Shown: positions 1-7,295 of the stretch, piece by piece
How positions within the stretch are numbered: position 1 is the first letter of the stretch
How the letters are laid out: every line of letters begins with the position of its first letter
Virus record (IMG/VR): IMGVR_UViG_3300010885_017365
Location: 1-42,003 of that record
DNA: 42,003 bases
DNA from: a virus
Reading direction: 5' to 3' (one strand)
Made by a program: the position numbers and the translations under genes
Notes under the pieces: generated by a model
The model's input: the letters and a program-made list of their open reading frames with translations, nothing else
Told to the model about the DNA's origin: nothing
The model's database searches: none

Positions 1-408
1 ATTGGCAATGTTAGCATTGGAATAATTGTTAGTTACAGTAGTTCCAGTTACTTGTAAATTGCCCGCTACAACTAAATTACCACTAAGGGTAAGCATACTA
101 GCATCTAAATATTGTGCGTAAACCGTGTTAAAACGATTGGTTGCGGCACCGATTGAACGAACATTAGCAAAGTCCGGAACAATGGCTGCCTTTGGTACAA
201 TAACTCCAACTCCGTTTGTAGCTAGGTTTAGGTTGCCATTGGTGTTGGTAACTTGGATAGTGTTATTAGCTATAGAAATGTTACTGCCAACTAATCCAGC
301 TGACCAAATTTGGCTGAAGTTGTTGTTTACAGCGTTAAAAGCAGTACGCAAAGGATCACCGGTCCCGTCATTTAAAACGTTGCCTGTATTGATTATTAGC
401 TGTGACAT
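1..408 (-). CDS. Tail fibre protein, N-terminal part (cut by window edge)
   Basis: Open reading frame of 136 codons with no stop before the window's left edge, so only the N-terminus is visible. The start is the ATG at 408-406, preceded by AAGGA. The N-terminus carries NDGTGDPLRTAFNAVNNNF, which closely matches the start of the large fibre at 28872 (NDGQGDPIRTAF), followed by Asn/Thr/Gly-rich beta-repeat sequence (LSGNLVVAGNLQVTGTT). This composition is typical of phage tail fibres. The shared N-terminal module suggests attachment to the same virion site as the 28872 protein, by inference. It lies on the opposite strand from the other fibre genes and has its own TAAATA box. The product name is moderately sure; the receptor specificity is unknown. 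Confidence 0.75.
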   Translation of the reverse strand, partial: MSQLIINTGNVLNDGTGDPLRTAFNAVNNNFSQIWSAGLVGSNISIANNTIQVTNTNGNLNLATNGVGVIVPKAAIVPDFANVRSIGAATNRFNTVYAQYLDASMLTLSGNLVVAGNLQVTGTTVTNNYSNANIAN

Positions 409-434
409 TTATAGGTATCCTTGGTTATCGTTAT

Positions 435-440
435 TATTTA
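435..440 (-). promoter_or_regulatory. Late-type TAAATA promoter box for the partial tail fibre
   Basis: On the minus strand CTAAATA lies about 27 nt upstream of the fibre ATG. The same box precedes the plus-strand fibre genes at 28872, 33843 and 35698, which supports a T4-late-like promoter. No TTGACA-type -35 box is seen. Confidence 0.55.
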
Positions 441-491
441 GTTAAATTACGTTATCGCTGGTTTTGGCTAGATTAACTAAGGATTATGCTA

Positions 492-1181
492 CTAAATGCT
501 AGTTTTACATGGTTGTTTTATATGATTTCGTACGAATGAATTGATGGATGTTGTCCGTAAACAGCATAAACATGACACTTTTGTTTGTGATGGGTGGGTA
601 CCTTTGGCTAGCATTTTTTGATTATGATTAGCATCAACGTTGTTTTTGCCGAGCCAATGGTGTGTGCCGTTTTTAGAAGCAAGTTGGGCTGGGTGTGTGC
701 CGTTTTTCGCTAATTGGCTCATTTGTTCACTTAATGCGATATTATCCCCGTCACTCTTGTGGCGTAAATGTTTACTACCAGACCAGTGATGTTTACCAGC
801 TTTTGAAGCTCGCTGAGCTGGTAAATCGCCTCGTTTCGCTCGCTCGCTCGCGTGACTAGTACCATCTTGCCGTTTTTGAAGATGATGTGTGCCAGAATTA
901 ACTCGTCGTAAGTTTTCAGCCTTTGCTAGTTCTGATATTTCTTCATGCGACATATTGAGTTTTATAGCCATTAACGTACAGGCGCTATAATCCCCTCGAT
1001 TATAGTGAATATCGTAATGCTCCTGTATAGTAACTGCTTTTAAGTTACTGGGATGATTATTAGAATGATTACCATCTATATGATGGATATCGTAAGTTCT
1101 ACCTGTTTCGTCTGTTGGTATTGGGCCAATATGGTTTTCGTAAATTTTGCGATAGTATTTGGTACTGCAATAAGTACACAT
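492..1181 (-). CDS. HNH homing endonuclease
   Basis: A 229-residue protein with an N-terminal CxxC (C2, C5), an HNH core around residues 30-60 (YDIHHIDGNHSNN, then NLKAV and the final H56/H59), and a middle region of repeated Gly-Thr-His-x-x-Gln/Trp units like the NUMOD3-type DNA-binding repeats of phage homing endonucleases. The C-terminus is Cys-rich (C204, C206, C207, C225) and may form a zinc finger. AAAGGAA precedes the start. It stands alone between a tail-fibre gene and an unrelated small gene, as free-standing phage endonucleases often do. It probably cuts an allele lacking it and spreads by repair. The cut site is unknown. Confidence 0.85.
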   Translation of the reverse strand: MCTYCSTKYYRKIYENHIGPIPTDETGRTYDIHHIDGNHSNNHPSNLKAVTIQEHYDIHYNRGDYSACTLMAIKLNMSHEEISELAKAENLRRVNSGTHHLQKRQDGTSHASERAKRGDLPAQRASKAGKHHWSGSKHLRHKSDGDNIALSEQMSQLAKNGTHPAQLASKNGTHHWLGKNNVDANHNQKMLAKGTHPSQTKVSCLCCLRTTSINSFVRNHIKQPCKTSI

Positions 1182-1269
1182 AGCTGATAGTTCCTTTTAA
1201 CTGTTAGGGCCAATGGATATGTCCAGTATCGCGATTGGCATTCTTGTTGGCTTGTTTTGCCAAAAAGAC

Positions 1270-1298
1270 TTGATCTATTAATATACTTAGTGTATTAT
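1270..1298 (+). promoter_or_regulatory. Sigma70-type promoter for the small gene at 1357
   Basis: TTGATC (1270-1275), a 17-nt spacer, then TATTAT (1293-1298). The leader of about 50 nt carries AAAGGA ahead of the ATG at 1357. Confidence 0.65.
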
Positions 1299-1356
1299 GC
1301 ATATAAGTCATTGAAAGATGACCACGTTTATTAAACACTATTGAAAGGATTAAACG

Positions 1357-1632
1357 ATGAAATACATTTACTCTAAAGAAACTAAAACTTTTAAACTACA
1401 AAAGGCTCTCCAGTCTGGCGCAGTTGTAACAGCTTCACAAGCAGCTAAATCTTTTGGCATCAAGAACTTGACAGCTGAAGTTGCTCGTGTACGTGCTAAC
1501 GGGTTTGTTGTTAACACTATCAGCCGCAAAGCTGGTAACGGTGTAAACGTAACTGAATACGCAATGGGCAAGCCATCACGTCAGTTGATCGCCGCAGGAT
1601 ATAAGGCTTTGTCAGTTGGTTTAGTAGGTTAA
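1357..1632 (+). CDS. Small basic protein, possible helix-turn-helix
   Basis: A 91-residue Lys/Ala-rich protein. Residues about 20-55 (ASQAAKSFGIKNLTAEVARVRANGF) read like a helix-turn-helix or winged-helix unit in which a short helix and turn precede a recognition helix, so DNA binding is plausible but not proven. It has its own sigma70-type promoter, a good ribosome site (AAAGGATTAAACG) and a strong terminator after it, so it is a single-gene transcript. Such isolated, strongly expressed small genes in phages are often regulators or host-takeover proteins, which is inference here. No specific family was recognised. Confidence 0.7.
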   Translation: MKYIYSKETKTFKLQKALQSGAVVTASQAAKSFGIKNLTAEVARVRANGFVVNTISRKAGNGVNVTEYAMGKPSRQLIAAGYKALSVGLVG

Positions 1633-1670
1633 TACCCGCCTAAATGCCCCACTCGGCGGCATTTGAATAC

Positions 1671-1701
1671 AAAAAAGCCCCAATCTCTGGGGCTTTTTGT
1701 T
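1671..1701. terminator. Bidirectional rho-independent terminator
   Basis: A perfect stem AAAAAGCCCCA / TGGGGCTTTTT with loop ATCTC. A-runs and T-runs on both sides allow termination of the plus gene ending at 1632 and of the minus carbonic anhydrase gene ending at 1718. A second, weaker hairpin (AAATGCC / GGCATTT) lies just upstream around 1641-1662. Confidence 0.9.
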
Positions 1702-1717
1702 ATTTGCTAAAAACGAA

Positions 1718-2653
1718 TTAGTTTGGATTAGCGTAATAAATTGTTGTTCCTGTTGGTTGAATAGCACGAGCATTACCATCAGCAAAGGCTGTTCTAAATT
1801 GTTGTACTTGGGCCACAGATAACTGGATTGGTTGTCTAAACAATACCCAACTAACAATTTGTGGATATACTTGTAAAGTTAACTGGCGCTGAGGATTACC
1901 CCACCAAGGACGACCATTGTTAGGATCTGTATTTGCCACACAGGTACTTGGAGCACCTAATGTAGCTCCAGAAATTGGAGCAGTTAATCCGCCGCTGTAT
2001 CTGTAACTTGGAGCAGTATTAAAGTTAGACATACCCATCATACTAGCAATATTAAAACTAACAGTACTACCGGAAAGTGCGCCAGTAGAATTAGGAGCTG
2101 GTATGGCATTGAACACGTTAGTCCAAGCCGGATTGGCTGTATTACCATTACCAACCATTCTTTGTCCTAATACTAATAAACTGTCAGCGTTACACAATCC
2201 AAAAGGACCAGTGAAATCAGCAAGTTTAAAGTAAACAAAGTGTACTTCTAAATCAGTTGCTGAATTATTAACCCAATGCTCACTTGGACCGTGGAAATGG
2301 AATTCTAACAAACAATATTGCTGACCGTTAAATGTAATGCTTGGTGAGCAAGATCCAGCGTTTGGATTATTAAGTTTGTATGTTCCCCAGCGAGTATTGG
2401 CAACTGTATAAGCATACGGACCAGTCGGTGCTGTAGCTAAAGTACAAACATCACTACCTTGACAAAACTGTGCGTTTAGTGTGTTTTGGGTTTGAAAAGT
2501 AAAAGTAGCGTTCAATCCGCTATAGTTAGCAAACTGGGCAGGACTACCCTGAGGTGTAACTGAGGTAATATTAACCGGAGTTTGACTTTGAGCAATGGCA
2601 ATAGCAGATACCAAACCTAATACCATTGCTACTATAAAATTCATTTTTTTCAT
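1718..2653 (-). CDS. Secreted alpha-carbonic anhydrase
   Basis: 311 residues. It begins with a signal peptide (MKKMNFIVAMVLGLV, Ala-rich cleavage region near residues 18-22), so the enzyme should act in the periplasm or outside. The alpha-class zinc ligands are visible: EFHFHGPSEH gives H119 and H121, and DLEVHFVY gives H138. E125 in SEH and T224 in GGLTAP match the conserved gatekeeper residues, and NARAIQP near the end matches the family's C-terminal motif. The reaction is reversible hydration of CO2 to bicarbonate. Several cysteines suggest disulfides. A TAAATA late box lies upstream and AAGGAA serves as ribosome site. A carbonic anhydrase is an unusual phage gene; its role in infection is unknown. 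Confidence 0.9.
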   Translation of the reverse strand: MKKMNFIVAMVLGLVSAIAIAQSQTPVNITSVTPQGSPAQFANYSGLNATFTFQTQNTLNAQFCQGSDVCTLATAPTGPYAYTVANTRWGTYKLNNPNAGSCSPSITFNGQQYCLLEFHFHGPSEHWVNNSATDLEVHFVYFKLADFTGPFGLCNADSLLVLGQRMVGNGNTANPAWTNVFNAIPAPNSTGALSGSTVSFNIASMMGMSNFNTAPSYRYSGGLTAPISGATLGAPSTCVANTDPNNGRPWWGNPQRQLTLQVYPQIVSWVLFRQPIQLSVAQVQQFRTAFADGNARAIQPTGTTIYYANPN

Positions 2654-2693
2654 TTTGGAGTTCCTTAATTAAGTTCTAGGTTTGAACTACCAA

Positions 2694-2699
2694 TATTTA
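2694..2699 (-). promoter_or_regulatory. Late-type TAAATA box upstream of carbonic anhydrase
   Basis: GCTAAATATTGG on the minus strand, about 40 nt before the ATG at 2653, with AAGGAACTCC as ribosome site between them. This places the enzyme with the structural genes in timing, if the box is functional. Confidence 0.5.
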
Positions 2700-2708
2700 G
2701 CTTATAAG

Positions 2709-2737
2709 TTGACTTTTAATCAGTTTTAATGTATAAT
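2709..2737 (+). promoter_or_regulatory. Sigma70-type promoter giving a leaderless mRNA
   Basis: TTGACT (2709-2714), 17-nt spacer, TATAAT (2732-2737). Six nt later comes the ATG at 2744, which is the expected transcription start. TTTTAATC after the -35 box matches the recurrent phage promoter family. An in-frame ATG at 2729 overlaps the -10 box and cannot be on the transcript. Confidence 0.75.
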
Positions 2738-2743
2738 AGCTAT

Positions 2744-3205
2744 ATGTTTAAAAAATTATTCCAGCGTTTAGGTAGACATCGTGTAATTTTGGACAGGGAA
2801 AGCAACGAGCCTTATTTGGAGAGATATTATGTATTTCTCAAGGATCGTCAGCGTTTTCCATTTAATGTCTTTGTACACAAGTTCCTAAAGGGTGACAAGG
2901 ATGATGTACACGACCACCCGTGGTCCTATGCTACCTTAATCCTCAAAGGTGGATACTGGGAATGGATCCCTACTTTTGACGCTAAGGGAGAGAAAAATGG
3001 CGAGCGTGTATATTGGCGTGGGCCCGGACACTTTCGCAGATGTACAGCTAACTCCTATCACAGGATTGAGTTGGAGCCAGGAGTAACTGCTTGGACATTG
3101 TTTATGCCAGGAAGCCAAGAAAGAGACTGGGGTTTTTTAGTCAACAATGTGTGGACACAACACGAAGAATATTTTGATAAACGCAAGGAGAAGTTAAATG
3201 CCTAA
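2744..3205 (+). CDS. Cupin-like protein
   Basis: 153 residues from the ATG at 2744. This start was chosen because the upstream in-frame ATG lies inside the -10 box. The core has HDHPWSYATLILKGGYWE followed by a second half with YHRIEL and a conserved WTLFMPG, which reads as a small cupin barrel with possible metal-binding His residues. Function is not established; phage cupins of this kind are often annotated as hypothetical or dioxygenase-like. It is the first gene of a dense small-gene cluster and overlaps the next gene by 8 nt. Confidence 0.7.
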   Translation: MFKKLFQRLGRHRVILDRESNEPYLERYYVFLKDRQRFPFNVFVHKFLKGDKDDVHDHPWSYATLILKGGYWEWIPTFDAKGEKNGERVYWRGPGHFRRCTANSYHRIELEPGVTAWTLFMPGSQERDWGFLVNNVWTQHEEYFDKRKEKLNA

Positions 3206-3716
3206 TTGGTGTGATAATTTAGCAACCATTTCTGGTCCTAGTCATATAATCAAAGAGATTAAACAAATATTGGAAAGCGATGATCCTGAGTTATTAAACT
3301 ATATGGTTCCACAACCTAAGTTTGAAGGTGACCAAGATTGGTATAATTGGAACGTAACTAATTGGGGTACAAAATGGGATATCTCATCTGTGTATATAAA
3401 CGACTGTGATGACGAAGAATATATAACCTTTAACTTTAGTTCAGCTTGGGCACCGCCTGTGTCAGCATTTGAAACTTGGGCACGTGGTGAAGATGGAGTA
3501 ACATTCCAATTAGATTACTTTGAACCTGGAGTAGAATTTGTAGGAACAGCTATATACGATGGAGAGTACTTTGATGATGAATGCGTAGATAGTACTTCTA
3601 ATCCAGAGTATTACAAAGATAAAGCTAGAGATGAATGGGGCTGGGAAGATGAAGAAGACGAAGAGCCCTTGACAGAATGGTATAAACAAGGTGTAGAAGA
3701 TAAAGGATTGAAATAA
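3198..3716 (+). CDS. Api92-like ferredoxin-fold protein
   Basis: 172 residues starting MPNWCDNLATISG, the hallmark N-terminus of the Api92/YubB-type ferredoxin-like family common on phages and plasmids. Then comes NWNVTNWGTKWD, another family motif, and an acidic C-terminal tail rich in Asp/Glu (residues about 145-165). The molecular role of the family is not known. AGGAG precedes the start, which overlaps the end of the cupin gene; the stop overlaps the next start as TAATG, implying coupled translation. Confidence 0.75.
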   Translation: MPNWCDNLATISGPSHIIKEIKQILESDDPELLNYMVPQPKFEGDQDWYNWNVTNWGTKWDISSVYINDCDDEEYITFNFSSAWAPPVSAFETWARGEDGVTFQLDYFEPGVEFVGTAIYDGEYFDDECVDSTSNPEYYKDKARDEWGWEDEEDEEPLTEWYKQGVEDKGLK

Positions 3717-4063
3717 TGGCTGAGATTATTTTAGGTATTTTGTTAGGTATGTTACTTGCTGGCATAATGGTATATTTGTATATTCGCGGATTGATCCGTA
3801 CTGTTATGCGTGAGTTGGACGAGCATATCGAACGAGCAGCCAATACACTAATGCCTGTAATTATTGAACGTGAAAATGGCGTACTATTTTGCTATGACAA
3901 ACAAGACAAGCAGTTTATTTGTCAGGGTGCTACAGTAGCAGAGATTCGGGAAGCATTTGCTCGACGATTCCCAGATAAAACGGCATACTTAGACGGCGGT
4001 GACGAAGAGTTAGTTAAAGAATTGCGTGAAGAATTAAAGGAACTTAATGTTAAATTGGATTAA
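3716..4063 (+). CDS. Small membrane-anchored protein
   Basis: 115 residues with one N-terminal transmembrane helix (about residues 2-24), then a charged soluble part (ELDEHIERAAN) and a Glu/Lys-rich C-terminal helix likely to be a coiled coil. No known family was recognised. Coupled to the preceding gene by a TAATG overlap. Confidence 0.65.
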   Translation: MAEIILGILLGMLLAGIMVYLYIRGLIRTVMRELDEHIERAANTLMPVIIERENGVLFCYDKQDKQFICQGATVAEIREAFARRFPDKTAYLDGGDEELVKELREELKELNVKLD

Positions 4064-4232
4064 GTATTCGGGTGCGAGTATTAGTGTCACAGTAAATCCT
4101 TATCACTGGCGTTGGACTCTGGTAGCTAGAGAAGCATTTATAGATGAATGGGTAGGACCACATGAGCGCAGTTGGCATATTGCGTGGCTGTTTTTAACAG
4201 TAAGAATTTGGATTGACGACGGGAGTTGGTAA
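4047..4232 (+). CDS. Hypothetical small Trp-rich protein
   Basis: 61 residues with eight tryptophans. AAGGAACTTA precedes the ATG at 4047, which overlaps the end of the previous gene by 17 nt, and the stop overlaps the next start as TAATG. No function can be assigned. Confidence 0.55.
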   Translation: MLNWIKYSGASISVTVNPYHWRWTLVAREAFIDEWVGPHERSWHIAWLFLTVRIWIDDGSW

Positions 4233-4411
4233 TGAAACGGCATATGATTGATCCTCCTAGCGGATGGCGGTATGGCTTCCCTAAAGAACTGCCCGCAGGT
4301 GTTGAGAATGTTTTAGCTTGGTTAGTAGAGAATGGATATCCGCAGAAAGAAATTGACCGTATGGGCGATCACTTTTATTGCGGTCATTGGTATAGAGAGG
4401 ATAAAGAATGA
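4232..4411 (+). CDS. Hypothetical small protein
   Basis: 59 residues from the ATG at 4232, which overlaps the previous stop and has GGGAG 6 nt upstream; a longer reading from TTG at 4226 is less likely. It contains PPSGWRYGFPKELP and FYCGHWY. No known domain was recognised. The stop overlaps the following ATG (ATGA). Confidence 0.55.
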   Translation: MKRHMIDPPSGWRYGFPKELPAGVENVLAWLVENGYPQKEIDRMGDHFYCGHWYREDKE

Positions 4412-5049
4412 AAGTATACACGTCTAAATACAGAAATCATTGGATAAGTCCTTATGTTATTTTAACTAAGGTTTGCTTTTGGGAAAAGAATGTAGATAAG
4501 ATTTATAATCTTAACGACGATCCCACCAATCCATATGAGCCATGGGTTAACGTGTTGGAGCCTGTATGTCGATTATGGCAAAAGTTCCTTGACATTGTAC
4601 ATCCACGTATTGAGTATATTAAGCTAGATCGGTGGGATACGTGGTCGTTTGATCATACATTAGCCGACATTATTCTTCCTGGACTAAAGCAGTTAAAGGC
4701 AACTAAACAAGGAGCTCCCTATACAGATGACAAAGATGTTCCTGAGTATTTGCGTAGTCACATGGCACAGCCCAAAGAAAATGATTGGGACACAGATAGT
4801 TTACACTTTATGCGTTGGGATTGGATACTCGACGAAATGATTTGGGCCTTTGAACAAAAGGTTGATGACGAAGCAGACAGTAAGTTCTTTGATCACAGTG
4901 AATGTCCACCTATTGACGATTTCCTAAAAAATCCCAATAAACATTTTAACAAAACCAAGTATGATAAAAAGGGACACACCGCCTGGCTAAAGCGCAAACA
5001 AAATGGATTCCGTTTGTTTGGCAAATATTACGAAAATCTTTGGGATTAA
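4408..5049 (+). CDS. Conserved phage protein of unknown function
   Basis: 213 residues. It has the pattern YRNHWISPYVILTKVCFWE near the N-terminus, DTWSFDHTLADIILPGLKQLK in the middle, and RWDWILDEMIWAFEQK later, which I recognise as a widespread conserved protein of large myophages with no known role. It is Trp/Asp-rich and has no signal peptide or membrane helix. It sits inside the overlapping small-gene operon (ATGA junction with the upstream gene). Confidence 0.7.
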   Translation: MKVYTSKYRNHWISPYVILTKVCFWEKNVDKIYNLNDDPTNPYEPWVNVLEPVCRLWQKFLDIVHPRIEYIKLDRWDTWSFDHTLADIILPGLKQLKATKQGAPYTDDKDVPEYLRSHMAQPKENDWDTDSLHFMRWDWILDEMIWAFEQKVDDEADSKFFDHSECPPIDDFLKNPNKHFNKTKYDKKGHTAWLKRKQNGFRLFGKYYENLWD

Positions 5050-5051
5050 GA

Positions 5052-5240
5052 ATGAATAACCCACTCTCCGTCCAACAGATATATGATTTATTAGAAACAG
5101 CAGATCCTACAGAAAGCCTACAAGCGGATCCGCACGGTACTTGGGAAATAGTAGAGTTTGTTAGACAGGTTGAAAAATACTACGGTATTGAGCGCCCTGA
5201 TGGACTCTACCAAGAATGGTTATCCTGGTGTAAATCATAA
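5052..5240 (+). CDS. Hypothetical small acidic protein
   Basis: 62 residues from the ATG at 5052, just after the previous stop; an upstream TTG at 5040 is a weaker start. Sequence MNNPLSVQQIYDLLETAD, then YYGIERPDGLYQEWLSW, is likely mostly helical. No family was recognised. The stop overlaps the next start (TAATG). Confidence 0.55.
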   Translation: MNNPLSVQQIYDLLETADPTESLQADPHGTWEIVEFVRQVEKYYGIERPDGLYQEWLSWCKS

Positions 5241-5746
5241 TGACTGACAAGAAAAAGCCTAACTCTGCGGATGGCAGAGATAGTTATGATTCTACTTCGT
5301 CGGGAGAATTGATACAGTTTTTTAACAAGAACGTAACTCCATATCCAACTGAAGTAGGCGGGCCTGCGTTTGACTTAATACCTATTGAAAAGCAAAAGGA
5401 TATTATGGTGAATGTCGCAAGACTTCATGCCAGGCAAGAGTATAGCCGTATTATGGAGTTGGTAGCAGTATTACAGCGTCAAGCAGATGAAGTGCGTAAA
5501 CGTGTGGACATTACAGATTTAGTTCATGCGGCCAAGTATACATTCCAAATTTATCATGGGCAATGTTATTGGTTAGCACGTGATAGTAGACGTGGTGGAA
5601 CGATTTTAGTACAAACAGGGCCGGAAGAGTGGACAACTACTCCGCCGGAATATTATGAGTATATTTGCCGCGTTAAGTGGTTAGGTGATTATACATGGAT
5701 TGAAGTTGATAACGAGGGTAATGATGTCTGGACAGACCGCTTTTGA
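5240..5746 (+). CDS. DUF2452-like phage protein
   Basis: 168 residues. The N-terminal half (DSTSSGELIQFFNKNVTPYP, then EVGGPAFDLIPIEKQKD) matches the DUF2452 pattern seen in many phages, followed by a helix with VARLHARQEYSRIMELVAVL. The C-terminal half (YTFQIYHGQCYWLARD, then TPPEYYEYICRVKWLGDYTW) is a separate beta-rich part. The function of the family is unknown. Confidence 0.7.
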   Translation: MTDKKKPNSADGRDSYDSTSSGELIQFFNKNVTPYPTEVGGPAFDLIPIEKQKDIMVNVARLHARQEYSRIMELVAVLQRQADEVRKRVDITDLVHAAKYTFQIYHGQCYWLARDSRRGGTILVQTGPEEWTTTPPEYYEYICRVKWLGDYTWIEVDNEGNDVWTDRF

Positions 5747-5984
5747 GCAAATGACAACACACATGGTTGAACATAACGATACTCCATTAAGAGTATGGTC
5801 GGGTAAGATTGACCGAGAGGATTACCTACAATGGAAAGAAGACTTTATTTGGGAAGCATTACACGGGCAACGATACGGGCAAAGTTTTTGTAATCGCTTT
5901 GGGTTACACGACAACCATTTGTTTTATAATACGGGCGGCATAGACTGGGCTGACGAGTATATTAGAAAGACTTATCTTGCGTGA
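5724..5984 (+). CDS. Hypothetical phage protein
   Basis: 86 residues if started at the ATG at 5724, which has GAGG about 6 nt upstream; starts at 5721 or 5751 (MTTHMVEHND) are possible. The core DREDYLQWKEDFIWEALHG, then RYGQSFCNRFGLHD, looks like a conserved phage module. It overlaps the end of the preceding gene in another frame. No function can be given. Confidence 0.6.
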   Translation: MSGQTAFEQMTTHMVEHNDTPLRVWSGKIDREDYLQWKEDFIWEALHGQRYGQSFCNRFGLHDNHLFYNTGGIDWADEYIRKTYLA

Positions 5985-6015
5985 CCCCAAGTTCACACAT
6001 CCAGTTAGGATTACC

Positions 6016-6195
6016 ATGCGACATAATGATGACATTATGGCATGGGACGAAGTATGCTACAAGGCCATAGATTTATTCGGCCTACCTGGAGACAGATATA
6101 TAACTGATATAAGCACAGAATGGATGGATTGGATATTTAAGGATCCAAAAGATGCTATTATATTCAAATTAAAATTTAGCGAGGTCTCTGTATGA
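6016..6195 (+). CDS. Hypothetical small phage protein
   Basis: 59 residues from the ATG at 6016, chosen because TTAGGATTACC gives a good ribosome site; a TTG at 5977 would add 13 residues. The ending MDWIFKDPKDAIIFKLKFS resembles a conserved phage pattern in which an acidic-aromatic strand precedes a DA-xx-FKLKF motif. Function unknown. Overlaps the next gene by ATGA. Confidence 0.6.
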   Translation: MRHNDDIMAWDEVCYKAIDLFGLPGDRYITDISTEWMDWIFKDPKDAIIFKLKFSEVSV

Positions 6196-6425
6196 TATTA
6201 GAGCAAGGCGAATTTGCACAACCAAAACAAGGATTTAATCACGCTAAACTGATTATCAAATCGTTTGGGGTAATCGAGCAAGTATTGGATTGGTGTAAGC
6301 GTGAGTTAGTGGGGGATTGGCGCTGGCAACTTAAAGAAGTTAGTACACACCAACGTAAAGGCGAGTATATCTTTTACTTTGATTCCGAAAGAGATTATTT
6401 GGCATTCGTTCTCAAATGGTCTTAG
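6192..6425 (+). CDS. Hypothetical phage protein
   Basis: 77 residues, last gene of the first small-gene operon; a sigma70-type promoter begins 2 nt after its stop. It contains DWRWQLKEVSTHQRKGEYIF and FDSERDYLAFVLKWS, probably an alpha/beta fold related in style to the preceding protein, which also ends in FKLKF. The two may be distant relatives, by inference only. Confidence 0.55.
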   Translation: MILEQGEFAQPKQGFNHAKLIIKSFGVIEQVLDWCKRELVGDWRWQLKEVSTHQRKGEYIFYFDSERDYLAFVLKWS

Positions 6426-6426
6426 G

Positions 6427-6455
6427 TTGACATTTAATTCAAATTACACTATACT
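6427..6455 (+). promoter_or_regulatory. Sigma70-type promoter with TTTAATTC element
   Basis: TTGACA (6427-6432), 17 nt, TATACT (6450-6455), with TTTAATTC directly after the -35 box. This one has a normal leader with TTAGGAG ahead of the ATG at 6487. Confidence 0.8.
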
Positions 6456-6486
6456 ATAGTTTGTTATAGTAACTTAGGAGTAAAGA

Positions 6487-6837
6487 ATGAAATCATATCG
6501 TTTTTTAGGTGAAGAAGCAGAAGTATTAGGTAGTCGTTTAGATGCGGCACGTAAGGCATTAGTAGAAGCTAAAAGTCCTTGGTCCAAAACATACTGGGCC
6601 GCGGTAGTAGAGAGATTACTATTCCAATGGAAACAATTACCTGTGTTACACGATGCCGATGCATTAGTAACAATTATTCCTCGCTGGACTGTAGATTACA
6701 ATTTTTACGAAAAGGCCGAAGAAGTTGGCTTGTATGGTATTAATGATCGCATCTATGAACTTGTTATGAACAAAGATCCTGACCTCAATGCCAGCTGGGA
6801 GAATCACAGGGCACAACGATTAGCAAGGGCGCAATAA
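6487..6837 (+). CDS. Hypothetical phage protein
   Basis: 116 residues, mostly helical (SRLDAARKALVEAKSPWSKT, then WAAVVERLLFQWKQLP). A strong TTAGGAG ribosome site and its own promoter indicate good expression. No family was recognised. Its stop overlaps the next start as TAATG. Confidence 0.65.
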   Translation: MKSYRFLGEEAEVLGSRLDAARKALVEAKSPWSKTYWAAVVERLLFQWKQLPVLHDADALVTIIPRWTVDYNFYEKAEEVGLYGINDRIYELVMNKDPDLNASWENHRAQRLARAQ

Positions 6838-7016
6838 TGACAACACCATACAAATCACGTTTTACAGACGGACAAAATAATATTTTTACAGTTAACGAAG
6901 TTATTCAAACTCCTGTGGGCTTGACTGTTTACTATGAGAACGAAGCTACCAAACAAGAATACTCCTGTTTATTAGATGCATTTAGCGAAAGATTCAAAGA
7001 GATTCAGAATGACTGA
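6837..7016 (+). CDS. Hypothetical small protein
   Basis: 59 residues beginning MTTPYKSRFTDGQNNIFTV and ending ERFKEIQND. The TAATG overlap with the gene before and the 8-nt overlap with the gene after place it in a three-gene operon. It looks like a small beta-rich protein (VYYENEATKQEYSCLL). No function recognised. Confidence 0.55.
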   Translation: MTTPYKSRFTDGQNNIFTVNEVIQTPVGLTVYYENEATKQEYSCLLDAFSERFKEIQND

Positions 7017-7200
7017 AGATAGACTAATGATAGCAGAAGCTGTGTTCGCAGGCTTAATTGGCGAAGAGCATTTAACTCAGGATGAAATTGATGAGATGTT
7101 TGAGTTAGTATGCGATGCGGCTACTGAACAAGAGTTAGTTAAAGCACGTGAGCGTGGACTAAATGTCTTCGTAGGTTATGAAGACTATATGATACACTAA
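7009..7200 (+). CDS. Hypothetical small acidic protein
   Basis: 63 residues from the ATG at 7009, which has AAAGAGA upstream; an in-frame ATG at 6976 would read deep through the preceding gene and is less likely. It is acidic and helical (HLTQDEIDEMFELVCDAATE). No known family. Last gene before the strand switch. Confidence 0.5.
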   Translation: MTEDRLMIAEAVFAGLIGEEHLTQDEIDEMFELVCDAATEQELVKARERGLNVFVGYEDYMIH

Positions 7201-7220
7201 GTTACCAAAGAGTATAGATA

Positions 7221-7239
7221 TGCGGATCTTTTTTCCGCA
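7221..7239. terminator. Weak terminator-like hairpin between convergent genes
   Basis: TGCGGA / TCCGCA stem around a T-rich loop between the plus operon ending at 7200 and the minus gene ending at 7296. The T-tract is broken, so efficiency is doubtful. Confidence 0.35.
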
Positions 7240-7295
7240 ATTCTTTTAACTTCTTTTTATACAGGAAGTGTAATCTAATTCGGTGATATAATCGT

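Noticed and set aside
125-445. Plus-strand reading of 106 codons at the left edge
   Set aside because: It lies antisense to the tail-fibre N-terminus, whose sequence matches another fibre in the window; no ribosome site or family match.
6976-7008. Longer start for the gene at 7009
   Set aside because: The upstream ATG would overlap most of the C-terminus of the preceding gene and has no ribosome site; 7009 does.
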